Source of the DNA: Perilla frutescens
Lineage: Eukaryota > Streptophyta > Magnoliopsida > Lamiales > Lamiaceae
Length of the DNA: 64,000 nt
Assembly: GCA_026008535.1 (NCBI GenBank)
Contig: BRKX01000003.1
Location: forward strand, 62,831,001 to 62,895,000
Direction: 5' to 3'
The notes beneath the pieces are model-generated. The model had not been told where the DNA came from. It did no database searches and saw nothing but the letters and a program-made list of their open reading frames with translations. Shown piece by piece: positions 51,277 to 62,545 of this stretch (position 1 is the first letter of the stretch; every line of letters starts with the position of its first letter). The position numbers and the translations under genes are program-made.

Positions 51277-52797
51277 TCAAGAGTTTCCATGTTTGGAGGT
51301 GGTTGCACCAAATGTCAGACATAGTAACTTTATGTGCCTCTTCTTCTCCAACTTTGCTTTCCCAACTTCTTCAACGCTTACATTAATCATATCCTCTAAG
51401 ACAAGGGATAGAGATCCTTGAAGCTGGTTCAAGTTTCCCTTTAAATGAACTTGATCGAAACTAGAACTCGAGCTCAAGTATCCATAGGCCATCCATATCC
51501 TAATCATCTTACCAACTTTTATCAAGGCGCCTTTTGGCAGGGCCACGCTACTCAGGAAGCAGCGCTTAAGATCCGGAGATAAATCAATGTAGCTCAAATT
51601 CAAGTGGCGGAAGATTTCACTAACCTTGTCATCGTAAGTCCACAGAGGGCTCTCCAAGATTGCTCTCCATTCCTCTTCACTACATCTCAATGCTAACATG
51701 CTCCCAATTGACTTCGCAGCAAGAGGTAACCCGTTGCATTTCTTTGCTATTTCAACGCCAATGCGTCTCAGTTTTTCACATTCCTCCTTTCTTCTTCCTT
51801 TCAACGCTATCCCATTCAAGATTTCGCTGCATTCGTTGGGGGAGAGTGGTTCCAATGGCTGCGATTGAGCTGTGCCCATCATTATTGCAACGGATTCACG
51901 CCTGGTTGTAACCAGGATTCTACTTCCCTTTGCTCCATCCAGACAATTCTTCAAGTCTTCCCACTTCTGCCTTTCCTCTGCCCACACATTATCTAAAACA
52001 ACAAGGAACCTTTTGTCCCTAACAAAATCTCGAACACGTCGAACTAGAGTCTCCAGATCATGGGCGTCGGTTGACTTCTCCCCAAACTGTTCGAGAATTG
52101 ATCTCGCAACTGCTGAAGCATCGAAAGGTTCCGACACGCTGACCCATCCTTTCGGCTTAAAGAAGCCATCCACCTCAGCATCGTTATAGACCAGTTGTGC
52201 AAGAGTTGTCTTTCCGACTCCACCAATCCCTACGATGGAGACAATTTGTGTGTCGCCGTCGGGATCACAATCCTCTGACGTTAACATACGCACAAGATTA
52301 TTCTTAACAGCATCCCGGCCGTAAACGCCCAACTTAGGAATGATAGAAGTTGACGGATCTTGCCTGAATTCCTGGCCACGATTGTTCTCGCCCGACACGA
52401 ACTTGTACTTGCCTCTCTCCGTGGGCAACAAGAGCTCATCTATTCGATCGCTCAAGGCCTTCATCTTCTTGGTGATCTCACGGCGGCCCAGAACTTGCTT
52501 GAAGCATGAGCAGAGAGAGAGGAGGAGGGAATCTGCATCTTCCAACTGAACTTGAAGATTCAACATCTCCCATTCATCTAACACATCGTCCATCTCGTAA
52601 GCCACGTCTTCGAGCTTTTTCAGCCATTCTTTGACGGCGTTGTCGGTCACGCCTTGTCTCTCCGCGTCCTGCAGCCCGCCTTGGATCTTCTTGCGCTTGG
52701 ATGAGAGAGATTCAGCTTCTTCCTTCGACTTGATCACCAGATTCAGCTCCCTCTCGATGTGAGGAGCCAATCTCTCCACCAACGCCAACACAGACAT
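51277..52797 (-). CDS. CC-NBS-LRR (RGA-type) resistance protein, truncated with an internal deletion
   Basis: A single 506-aa frame without introns. A coiled-coil N-terminus with an EDVID-like YEMDDVLDEW (residues 67-76) is followed by an NB-ARC domain: P-loop GIGGVGKTT (190-198), kinase-2 FLVVLDNVW (264-272), RNBS-B GSRILVTTR (291-299) and GLPLA (356-360), with CF in RNBS-D near 413. Intact proteins are cytoplasmic immune receptors that switch by nucleotide exchange. Kinase-2 reads LDN where LDD is usual (Asn270). After IRIWMAYGYL (433-441) the sequence jumps to NLNQLQGSLSLVLEDM (455-470), a patch normally several hundred residues later. The winged-helix part, the MHD motif and the first LRRs are therefore missing. 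It ends after 506 aa against about 900-1,100 in the family. Probably non-functional, or a decoy-like short form. Confidence 0.85.
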   Translation of the reverse strand: MSVLALVERLAPHIERELNLVIKSKEEAESLSSKRKKIQGGLQDAERQGVTDNAVKEWLKKLEDVAYEMDDVLDEWEMLNLQVQLEDADSLLLSLCSCFKQVLGRREITKKMKALSDRIDELLLPTERGKYKFVSGENNRGQEFRQDPSTSIIPKLGVYGRDAVKNNLVRMLTSEDCDPDGDTQIVSIVGIGGVGKTTLAQLVYNDAEVDGFFKPKGWVSVSEPFDASAVARSILEQFGEKSTDAHDLETLVRRVRDFVRDKRFLVVLDNVWAEERQKWEDLKNCLDGAKGSRILVTTRRESVAIMMGTAQSQPLEPLSPNECSEILNGIALKGRRKEECEKLRRIGVEIAKKCNGLPLAAKSIGSMLALRCSEEEWRAILESPLWTYDDKVSEIFRHLNLSYIDLSPDLKRCFLSSVALPKGALIKVGKMIRIWMAYGYLSSSSSFDQVHLKGNLNQLQGSLSLVLEDMINVSVEEVGKAKLEKKRHIKLLCLTFGATTSKHGNS

Positions 52798-52884
52798 CTT
52801 TATTTCTTCGTTTCAATTGAAAATAGGCAGCACAAGATGCTCAAAAGGACTGAAAGATTGTTTAGAGTATGTAGTAGTATATTA

Positions 52885-53196
52885 CTACTTCCGTTTCATA
52901 ATGTTTGTTGTTTTGTTTTTTTATCTGAAATTAATAATTAATTTTGTGGACAAATATACCCATCCCTTATATATGCCATAAAATCTAATTCATCTATATT
53001 TTCCTAAAAAATAACAATATTTTATCTCTCCATATATTTTTCTCTCTTCATATATTATAGGTAAGTTAGAATCAAAAAATCTTGTAGGATTTGAGAGGGT
53101 TAAAATTGGGAGAGAGGATGTCAAATTATATAAAACAACAAACATTTTGAAACTAAAAAAAAACCTTAAACAACAAACATTATGAAACAGAGGTAG
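52885..53196. mobile_element. Stowaway-type MITE in the 5' flank of the CC-NBS gene
   Basis: 312 bp. The ends CTACTTCCGTTTCATAATGT and ACATTATGAAACAGAGGTAG are inverted copies, flanked by TA on both sides (52883-52884, 53197-53198). It begins 88 bp upstream of the resistance gene ATG. Confidence 0.85.
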
Positions 53197-53324
53197 TATA
53201 TTTTATTGTTGTGTGTATATTATTAATTGATTATCGATAAACAAGGTAGTTGTCAGACTTTAAGTCACAGCTGGCACAGTCACATGCAGTAGGTGGAAAA
53301 TTTTAGCTGCAGTGTATAAAACTA

Positions 53325-53575
53325 GCCGGTCATACTTTAAAAAAATTTATTTTAGCCACCAAATTTTAAACATATTTATTTTAGCCAGAATGCCAATTTT
53401 ACCCCCGCTTGTTGCGCGCATTGCCAGCGCGCAACCCTAGTGCGTAGTGTTTTGAGCGCAATGCCAGCGCGCACAGGAGAATTTTCGTCCAAAGTGACTA
53501 AAATAAGTATGTTTTAAAGTTACTGACTAAAATAAGTATGTTTTAAAATTCAAGTGGCTAAAATAGTTTTTACCT
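53325..53575. mobile_element. Foldback MITE with GC-rich centre
   Basis: AT-rich arms (TTTATTTTAGCCAC, AAACATATTTATTTTAGCCA on the left; GACTAAAATAAGTATGTTTT twice and GTGGCTAAAATAG on the right) surround a GC-rich core with GCGCGCATTGCCAGCGCGC and GCGCAATGCCAGCGCGC. Confidence 0.65.
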
Positions 53576-53764
53576 CAAAATTTAGTGTGGATCCAACCAG
53601 GAAAATTCCATAAGATTGGTGGGGTACTACCCTAGCTGCCAATCTATACCCCTAGCTGCAATCTATAGGCTCAGTGACGGTCCTGAAGGCGTGCGAGAGG
53701 TGTGCCGCACAGGGGTATCAAAAATTTAGGGACATAATTTTTATAAATTTTTAGTATTAGTAAT

Positions 53765-54950
53765 CTAGGATATGGATCATATGAGAACACATGGTTGGTG
53801 TGAGAAATGAGAACACATCTCACACCATCCAATTTAATGATCCAATGTTTGAGATTTAAGGTGGCAATTTCGTAAATAATAGGGCAAAAAATAAGGAAGG
53901 AGGGCTATTTTCATCCAAATTCATTAAAATTGATGATATCAGCAATTAAAAAAAAAAAATCTTAAAAACTTTAATCGACCATAACTTCCTCGTTTTTAAT
54001 CCAATGCACACAAAAAATATATCAAATTAAAGCTCTCTTCATGCTCTTTCATTTAAGATGTCGAAAGGTTATGTTTGGATCAAAAATACGAACGAAAAAT
54101 AAAAAAGAAATTTTTTTACGCGTGCCCAGGTTGTAAATGCTTTCGTTAGCATATAATAATTCTTCGTCAGCATTATGATAACATATGAACGTATGCTAAT
54201 GAAGCATTTGTCATATGCTAACATAATATATTCGATGTGCTAACAAAGAATTATCATAATGCTAACATAGTATAAATTTATTAGGGTTTATTAAATCTCA
54301 ATTATGGTTTATTTAATCTCGATTATGGTTTATTCCATCTAATTATCATTATTCTTTTGAAATTTAATTTTTTGTTTATAGTTCTTAATTGATTATTATG
54401 GTTTATCCTATCCAATTATAATTTATAACGTATGTTGATAGAGTATTGACATATGCTAACATAGTGTATTCGCAATACTGACGAACCAAAACTATAATGC
54501 TAATGTAGTACAAATATATTATTATTATGATTTCTTTCAACTCATTTAGGGTTTACCACATCCAATCAATGTTTATTTCATCTAATTAGGTTTATTTCAT
54601 CCAATTATGATTTTTTCCATTTAATTAGGGTTTATTAAATCGAATTAGGTTTATAATTAATTTTTAGAATATTTTTTTCGCCAACAATATTTGAAAACTT
54701 TAATTAGCATAACTATAATGCTTCGTTAGCATTATGATAATACTTCGTTAGCATAACGATCTGTTATCAAATCCTCCGCGATTTTTATAAGAATTACCAA
54801 ATTACAGTAATACCCCCGCGCGAAAAACTTTTCAGATATTATAAAATTGCCACCGCCTTTTTCATCAAATCTGGACCTTTGATTTTTGATATATGTGTGG
54901 TGTGAGATGTGTTCTCATTTCTCACACAAGGGGTTATTTTTATATAACCC
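53765..54950. mobile_element. TIR element of a three-copy family, copy 3
   Basis: GGTGTGAGAAATGAGAACAC near 53799 is inverted near 54920 (GTGTTCTCATTTCTCACAC). The core at about 53970-54150 (ACAAAAAATATATCAAATTA, CATGCTCTTTCATTTAAGAT) matches copies 1 and 2. A (TA)n run follows at 54965-54986. Confidence 0.7.
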
Positions 54951-55615
54951 CACCCCTAGTAATCTATATATATATATATATATATAAACAGTTTTTTGGC
55001 GCCATTTTCTAACAAATTTATTGACGGAGTTTTTGATATAGAGGATCGCTGAACCACGTTGCCATATCAGTTTCTAAACTGACTCGCACGAACTCACAAA
55101 CCCTCATTATCGAGACAGTTATTTTAGAAAATAAAACTTGCACAATTCCAAAAGAAAATTGGCTCTACTCTTATTGTAGTTTTCAGAAAACATGGTTAAA
55201 AAAGTGGCGGAATTCTTCTCCCTCTAACCGCCTGCTTTCTTGACCTTCCTCTCTTCCATGCAAAATCAAAAGCAATCCAATCTACAGGTTTTGCGACGTT
55301 TGTCGATGAGAACTTTGAGAAGAACCGAAGAAGCACAGTAAATCTGCAGCGGCCGAATGACATCGTCTTCAACGCAATATATAGAGATATTGTTACCGAA
55401 GTTAACCAAGTGTTGTTTGGTTTCAATTGTTACCTACCAGAGTATATATGGTAATTTTGTTTTACGAATTGTTGTTGATTAATATTGTTATTGCCATATT
55501 TCAAATGAAATCTCAGGTAAGGGAAGTGTCAACACAGTGGTGGCGGATCATAGAACATTAGATTTAGCACACCTATTTGGACATTTAATTATGGAAATGT
55601 TTTGTTGTGAACATA

Positions 55616-56325
55616 CAGTAAAACATCTATATAAGAATACTTTATATAAGAATAACCTCCTTATAGTAATAAAAAGTTGTGGTCCCAACTCGGGACCAGT
55701 TATAAATAAGAATAACCTCTACATTGTAATATTTTGGTATTTTTTAGGGCCCTTTTTAAGAAATTCGCCTCCATATAGTAATAAAGTGACATTAAATTTC
55801 ATATATATTTAAATATCTATATAAAATGTCTAGAATTATTTTAACTACATATGTTATATTAAACTTAAGATTGTATGAAATACTTATCTAAGTTATTTGT
55901 GGCAGTACTTTAATTTTTTGGGGTTAATAGCACACTCTTTAACTTGCACGTTCGAAGTAATTAGTCAACACGATCGCTTTCTTGTTGAATCTAAAATATT
56001 ATATTTACAGCTTGTCCAACATGTTTGAAGCTTATTGACACAATATTTTTTTTTCTATTTCTACACTATCATTCTCTAGATTATCACCATGTGCATCTTT
56101 CGTGATTCCTATACAATGTATTCTTTGGTTAGAGCACATGAATGAATCCTATATATATTTTAAATTCATATTTTTAAATATGAAGGGACATTTTCAAGTA
56201 TTGTATAATATATATTGTTTTTTTTTAAATAATGATTTTTATATGTAAACTCTATATAATAATAACCTCCCTATAGTAATATTTTTCTCTAGCCCCAACG
56301 ATATTACTGTATAGAGGTTTTACTG
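55616..56325. mobile_element. Emigrant-like (pogo/Tc1-mariner) element
   Basis: Starts CAGTAAAACATCTATATAAG and ends with the inverted TATAGAGGTTTTACTG, with TA on both sides (55614-55615, 56326-56327). CAGTAAAACCTCTATA-A/T is the Emigrant-type terminus. A second internal AATAACCTCC word recurs near both ends. 710 bp, no transposase. Confidence 0.8.
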
Positions 56326-56327
56326 TA

Positions 56328-57924
56328 TATTATTTATGCAGATCGAATTAATTATTTCTTTTGACTACAGGATAACGAATGCAAATGAATCTCACGCCCA
56401 ACTCTAAAACATTTAGTCAATTTATTATAATGCATGTACAAATTATTGAATATGCAGTGGTATTTTAAGATTTTGTGGATTATAATACAAAGAGAAACTA
56501 CGTATAATTATCGGCTTGATCGTCTTCAACCCCAGCAAGCTCTCGCTCATGCGACAAGTCTGTTGCTATATATCCACCATCTCCTATGTAAGTGTACTCA
56601 CCATAATGTAACATCCGTGGCTGAAAAAGTATCTTCTAGCTTCTGCTGCTAATTAATGATCCAATCATTAATTTTTTATTTACTTAATTGCTTTCCTATT
56701 TTCCATTTCTAAAATGCACTTTTTCTCCCACATGCCTTGACCTAGGGATTTTAATTTCTGTGATTTATGTTTCAAATATATTCTTTTATTTAATGTTTGA
56801 ATATTTATGTGATCTATTTGAACACATGACATATATCGATGCTATGATACGATAAAGATAAGATAATGTCAAATTTGAAGACAATATTTTTTTACAGTTG
56901 CATAGTTACCTAATATTTATTGCATAGTTATAATAAAGTGTTCTCTTATAGATTGTGCAAATAATTGGTATATCCCACCGGTTATTTAATTTATTGTCTC
57001 CTTCCGAAATTAAACCCAACAGTGGCAAGCAATATTAGTTTCTTCAATCCAAACTTTGGAGGAGTCTAATATTCTGATGGATGATCAAGATGCATGTAAG
57101 CTCATAATTTTGTTAAATTATTTTGGTTTTTTCAAAAGTTATAAGTTCTTTCCAAATTTCTTATAAGCTGAGAACATATATGATATATAATTTGATAAAA
57201 ATAATATTATTAAATTATTGAGTGAAAGCTACTAAGTTTTTCATTATTTCTTTCGAATTTCCTGATTTCTACGGCCCAACTCTTTTTAATGATTCTTCCT
57301 ATTGATGGATCTATCAAGTACACAACTGGAAATAGCTTAGCAGTGGTTCCAGTAGGCAATAAAGACTTCTCAACCTGTTATGTTGATTGGTAACCCATCG
57401 ATATATGTCTAATGGGCATTCATAATTCCACTAAATACCGTACTTCAAAAATTTATGAAGTAATCTATCACAGTTTACCTACACATGCTGATAACTTTGA
57501 ATGTTACAAAAATTACTTATTTTAACTGTAAATAATATTTAAAAATGAAAATTTCCTCCATAATACTTCATTATATTATTTTTTTAGTTCACTTAATAAT
57601 TGGTTTATTATCAACTTATAATATGGATTCGTTTTCAATTATTTCAATTAAATTCGATAATTATCGTGCATCGCATGGGTGCAAAACTAGTTATATATAA
57701 TATGTTAGTTTATAAAAAATAGCCTTTTAATATATAAAAATTAATTCAAGCCTTTTAAAAATTAATAGGAAAGACCAGCTCAATATTTAACCCAATATTT
57801 TATAAATAATACTAGGCCTAGCCTAATCAATATCTGTGAAAATCTTGAGAATATTCTAAAGTATAGAGAGCTAGCTTAGTGATTTTGATGGTCAAGAGTT
57901 TCAACAATTAAAATTTTGCGGTAC
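56328..57924. other. Interior of the degenerate hAT element, no recognised gene
   Basis: AT-rich. A short GC-richer frame at 56500-56650 (DRLQPQQALAHATSLLLYIH) is not recognised. Confidence 0.4.
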
Positions 57925-58220
57925 CTTTTACCAAAAGAACATAAAACTCTCGATATATTGACTTACTTGAAGAGGTTGAATAGTTGTCCCAATACATACA
58001 TTGTTTATAGAATTTTATTAACCATATCTGTTACAGTTGTATCTGCAAAGTTGCTATTTATTTATTATTAAAATCTTACTTATGATCGACCATGTCACAC
58101 GAAAGATTAAATAGGCTTGCTTTGATATCCATTGAACAAGAGTTGCTAGAAAATATTAATTTTGAAAAATTTATAAATGAGTTTGTTTCAAAAAATGCTA
58201 GCAGAAGTATCTTTAAATAA
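57925..58220 (+). pseudogene. hAT transposase C-terminal (dimerisation) remnant, ZMYM1-like
   Basis: The plus strand reads YLKRLNSCPNTYIVYRILLT and SVTVVSAKLLF, then after a frameshift LKSYL, a TGA, STMSHERLNRLALISIEQEL and INFEKFINEFVSKNASRSIF to a TAA at 58218-58220. The order (YxxYRILLTIPVTVASAE, KS-YLRSTM, ERLNGLAxLSIE, FAS-KAR) is that of the C-terminal dimerisation region of plant hAT/ZMYM1-like transposases. The bulk of the transposase, including the RNase H-like core, is not seen. Confidence 0.75.
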
Positions 58221-58393
58221 TATTTTTTTAGTTTACGTTTCGTACATGATATTATTTAAAATATTTTTCTTTTGTTTTAGGTTTGTTCAATATATTAATG
58301 AGCGCGCATGAATCACATGATTTTAAAGTTTTCAACAATGCAAACTTTTAATGATTTGAACATAGGTGACAAATATTTTAGGTGCATTTTATT

Positions 58394-58757
58394 GGGTAAA
58401 TTACACGTTGCTACCTACATTTTGGATACTTTTTCAAAAGTGATCAATTTTTTTAAAATTAACAAAAAATACATATTTAAAAAAAATAAATCTAATATTT
58501 AACCATTTTTATGATCATAAAATCGCACGTAATTGATTGTATTTTTAATATTCATATTTCCCCAGTCATGTGGAAAAAGTTAATCCAATCAAATATTAAA
58601 CTAAAATCAATTACATACGATTTTCTGGCCGTAAAATTGCTTAGATGTTATATTTGCAAAAAAATTTAAAATGTGGGTACAATTTTATTTATTTTGAAAA
58701 AGTGTGTTATTTTTGAAAAAATACTCAAAAAGTAGGTATAATATTTTAATTTATCCC
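58394..58757. mobile_element. TIR MITE (TAAATTACACTTTGATACC family), copy 2
   Basis: Starts GGGTAAATTACACGTTGCTACC and ends with inverted AGTAGGTATAATATTTTAATTT then ATCCC, a diverged partner. It has the same inner inverted pairs as 45941-46295 and is flanked by ATTTTATT and ATTTTATA. Confidence 0.65.
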
Positions 58758-58954
58758 ATTTTATATGTATTTTAAAATTTTAATTTTAAAAAATCAGGGC
58801 CACCATTTTTAGTGCTTGCACAGGGCCTTCAAAATCTCAGGGCTGGCCCTGCATAGACTTTTGAAAACATGTGAGATCAACTTCATTTCTTTCTCCATTC
58901 TTTTGGATACTTGTAGATATGTCCAAAAGTGTATATGTTGGGGCATTTTGACCA

Positions 58955-61900
58955 CCAATATTGTTACAAATTTCCCCAACCTCCAATATTATTGGGAAAA
59001 TGCCCGTGCCTTCGCCATTCATCAAGAAGAGCACCCGAAGTGAGCCCAACACTATGTCAGGTATTCTACCAATTCTTAAAGTGCCTGTTCTAGTACTTTT
59101 TGATTTCGGTGCTTCACATTCTTTTATATCCAAAAACTTTTATGAGAAGACTGCTATTGTATGTCATGAAAAGGCTAACCCATTAAGGATAAGCATCCCC
59201 TCAGGGGAAACCATGGAAACAAATTATATGGCTCGAGAAGTGAAGATGGAGATCAAGGGTAAGACCCTAGATGCATATTTATTCATTTTGGAGATACAAA
59301 AATTTGATGTGATCCTCAACATGGATTGGTTAAGTCGTAACCTTGCAGTCATCAAGTGTCGAGAGAAAGACGTGATATTTCAGAATCCTAGAGGGAGATC
59401 TGTTTTCCTTTTTTCGGAAGCAAAGTAAAGCAACCACTATGTATCATGTCAGCATTGAAAGCAGTCAAGTTGTTAAAGAAGAAAGATTGTAAAGCATTTT
59501 TGGTGAATATTATAAGCATGAACCCAACAGAGTTAAAGATGGAATACATACTAGTGGTTAGAGAATATTCAAATGTATTTTTGGAGGACATGGTCGGTAT
59601 TCTGCTGGCGAGACAAGTAGAATTCACCATTGAATTGACACCTGAAGCAGCACCATTATCCAAAGTACCTTGCCATATAGCCCCGATAGAGTTGCAAGAG
59701 TTGAAGGTTCAAATACAAGAATTGCTAGATAAGGGTCTCATCTGACCCAGTGTCTCACCTTGGAGAGCCTCAGTGTTGTTTATCAAGAAGAATGACAGAA
59801 CAATGAGGACGTGCATCGACTATCGAGAGCTTAACAAGCTCACCATAAAGAACAAGTACTCATTGCCAAGAATTGAAGACCTATTTGATCAATTAAAGGG
59901 AGCCGAAGTCTTTTCCAAGATAGATTTGAGATCGGGATACCACCAACTGAGAGTCAAGGAAGAAGACATTGAGAAGGTAGCTTTTTAAAAATGGTACGGG
60001 CATTACGAGTTCACTGTGGTGCCTTTCGGTTTATCAAATGCATATGTTGTTTTCATAGATCCAATGATCCGAGTGTTTCATCAATATTTGGATAAGTTTG
60101 TGATTATCTTCATCAATGATATCTTGGTATACTCAAAGGATCGCAGTCAACATGAAGAGCATCTACGTTTGGTGCTAGAGACATTGTGGAAGGAGAAACT
60201 TTATGCAAAGTTTAAAAAATGTGAATTCTGGATAGACCTAGTTAGATTTCTCGGGCATGGGGTAATGACACAAGGGATTGAGGGTGGACCCAACCAAGGT
60301 TGAAACAGTGAAGAATTGGAGCACACCAAAGTCTGCAAGTGAGATCTGAAGTTTCACAGGTTTGGCGGGCTACTATCGATGTTTTATTGAGGGATTCTCG
60401 AAGATAGCTGGCCCTTTGACCCGAGTGACACAGAAGGGAGCTAAGTTTGAATAGGATGAAGGTTGTGAGAAGAGTTTTCAAGAGCTAAAGTAACGACTCA
60501 CAACCATACCAGTTTTGATCTTTTCGAACGGCACCAAAGGATTTGTGATTTATAGTGATGCCTTCAAGCAAGGATTGGAATGCATGTTGATGCAACATAT
60601 GAAGGGCGTTGTCTATGTTTCAAGGTAACTCAAAGTGCATGAGAAGAACTACCTGACTCGTGACTTGGAGTTAGCAGTTTTTATGCTTACTTTGAAGATA
60701 TGGCGACATTACTTATATGGAGCCATGTGCAATATTTATTTAGATCACAAGAGTCTCAAGTATCTTTTCACATAAAAGGAATTGAACATGATGCAAAGAA
60801 GATGGTTAGAACCCATGAAGGATTATGACTGTACCATCCATTACCACCCCGACAAAACAAATGTTGTAGTTGATGCTCTTAGCAGAAAGGGCAGCTTAGC
60901 TGCATTGTATACATCACAATTGATTGAAGAGTTTGCAAAAAGAGTATTAAAATGGCACCACCACCATAAAACACTATATAAACACTAGCAAGATTGACTG
61001 TTCGGCCACTATAGATAAAATAAGGGATGCACAAAATCAAAACCACTTTTTGAGCAAGCTCAAAGGACAAGTACAAAAAGACAACATCAAGGGTTTCATG
61101 GTAGCTGATGATGGTGTACTAATATTCAAGGGACGTCTATGTGTACCCAAGGATAACAACTTGAGAAGAGAGATTTCGGAAGAAGCCCACAACACCCGTT
61201 ACTCTATTCACCTCGATGAACAAAGATTTATCAAGATTTGAGGGGGCATTTTTGGTGGAGAAATATGAAAAGGTCTATTTGAGAATATATTAACAAGAAC
61301 ATGACATGTTAACAAGTGAAGGCAGAGCACTAATAGCCAACGGGTTTGTTGAAATCCCTTGATATTCCAGAATGGAAGTAGGAGAATATTGCAATGGATT
61401 TCGTGGTAGGATTGCCAAAGGAAATTAAAGGAAATCATGCTATTTGGGTTGTCGTGGATAGACTTATGAAGTTTGCTCATTTCCTACCTGTGAAGATGAC
61501 ATACAATTTAGATCGACTAGCTCCAATCTATGTGGATGAGATCGTAAGATTGCATGGAGTGCCAACCACTATTGTGTCGGATTGAGATAGAAGGTTTACA
61601 TCAAAGTTTTGGAGAAGTTTACAAGGAGCTATGGGTACAAAGTTAAGTTTCAGCATAGCATATCACCCACAAAGCGATGGACAGTCGAAAAGGATGATCC
61701 AAACGCTTGAGGATATGTTACGAGCTCGTGTGATGGATTTTGGAGAGAATTATGAAAAACACCTACCTTTGATGGAGTTTGCATACAACAACAGTTACCG
61801 AGTGACATTAGAATGGCTCCCTATGAGGCTTTGTATGGAAAAAAGTGCCACTCACCGTTGCACTAGGATGAGGTTGGTGAAAAGAGAATTTTGGGGCCAG

Positions 61901-62330
61901 AGATCGTGGAAACGAGAGTTGTGGTGATCAACAAAATATGAGTGCGTATCAAAATCTCTCAAGATAGGCAAAAGTCGTACGTGGATTTGAAGAGGAGGGA
62001 TCTACACTTTAGCGTTGGCAATAAAGTGTTTCTCAAGGTATCTCCTATGAGAGGAGTGGTTCATTTCGGAAAGAAAGGGAAATTGAAGCCTCGTTATATT
62101 GGACCATTTGAAATACTCGAGAAGATTGAAGAGTTAGCTTATCGGCTTGCGTTGCCTCCAAGTCTATCAGCCGTGCACAATGTTTTTCATATTTCATCTT
62201 TGAGGAAGTACAATCACGACCTGCTTAATGTTGTGAATTATAGAGATTTGGAGCTAAGTAAAGATTTTTCGTATGATGAACACCCAATTGCAATTCTAGA
62301 TCAAAAGATTCACATGTTGTGAAATAGAGA
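58955..62330 (+). pseudogene. Decayed Ty3 retrotransposon pol (Del/Tekay-like)
   Basis: Plus-strand fragments in several frames run in the order protease (LFDFGASHSFIS, VILNMDWLS), reverse transcriptase (CIDYRELNKLTIKNKYSLPR, DLRSGYHQLRV, VPFGLSNA), RNase H (YSDAF, VVVDALSRKG), integrase (MDFVVGLPKEIKG, VVDRLMKFAHFLPV, HPQSDGQS) and a C-terminal segment (KGKLKPRYIGPFEILEKI, AVHNVFHISSLRKY). Many stops and at least four frame changes break it. Active sites are altered: protease D-F-G for D-S/T-G (59102-59110), reverse transcriptase FIND for F-x-DD (Asn codon 60115-60117), integrase Lys at the usual Glu (61688-61690). It is cut off at 62.36 kb before any chromodomain. No gag or LTRs are recognised. 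Confidence 0.9.
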
Positions 62331-62358
62331 AATCTCTCTAATTAAAGTGGTTTGGAGT

Positions 62359-62545
62359 TAGGGATGTCAATTTAGCCTGAAATCGATGGGTTGGCCCGAA
62401 TAAACTGAGAAAAATATAGAGTTAGGACCGAAAAATTCCAGCCCGAAAAAAAAATTAACTGAACAGGCCGGACCGATAGGGCTGGCGGGCCAAATGGGCT
62501 GGCCCAGTCGGGCCATGGGTTGGCCCGTCGGGCTGGACCTGGGAG
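62359..62545. repeat. Probable transposon end rich in GGGCTGGCCC words
   Basis: Begins TAGGGATGTCAATTTAGCC, resembling a hAT-type end, then GC-rich GGCCCG/CGGGCC repeats. No matching second end was found. Confidence 0.35.

Larger units (their letters stand above)
53672..58852 (+). mobile_element. Degenerate hAT element of about 5.2 kb with nested insertions
   Basis: The right end CAGGGCTGGCCCTG (58839-58852) is a well-formed hAT terminus. A partner CAGTGACGGTCCTG begins at 53672, matching its inverted copy at 10 of 14 positions, and both ends carry a GCACAGGG-G/C word about 30-50 bp in. The flanking octamers TATAGGCT (53664-53671) and CATAGACT (58853-58860) match at 6 of 8. A hAT transposase C-terminus lies inside near the right end, as expected. 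The span contains at least three other elements. Pairing of the two ends is inference. Confidence 0.45.

Noticed and set aside
54990..55010. TTTTTTGGCGCCATTTTCT as a retrotransposon primer-binding site (TGGCGCC type)
   Set aside because: No LTR end precedes it and no element domains follow; probably chance.
55200..55460. Plus-strand string resembling part of a kinesin motor (DIVFNAIYRDIVTEV, FGFNC)
   Set aside because: Only a few residues agree, the nucleotide-binding loop is absent and the frame is short. A profile search would be needed; not called.
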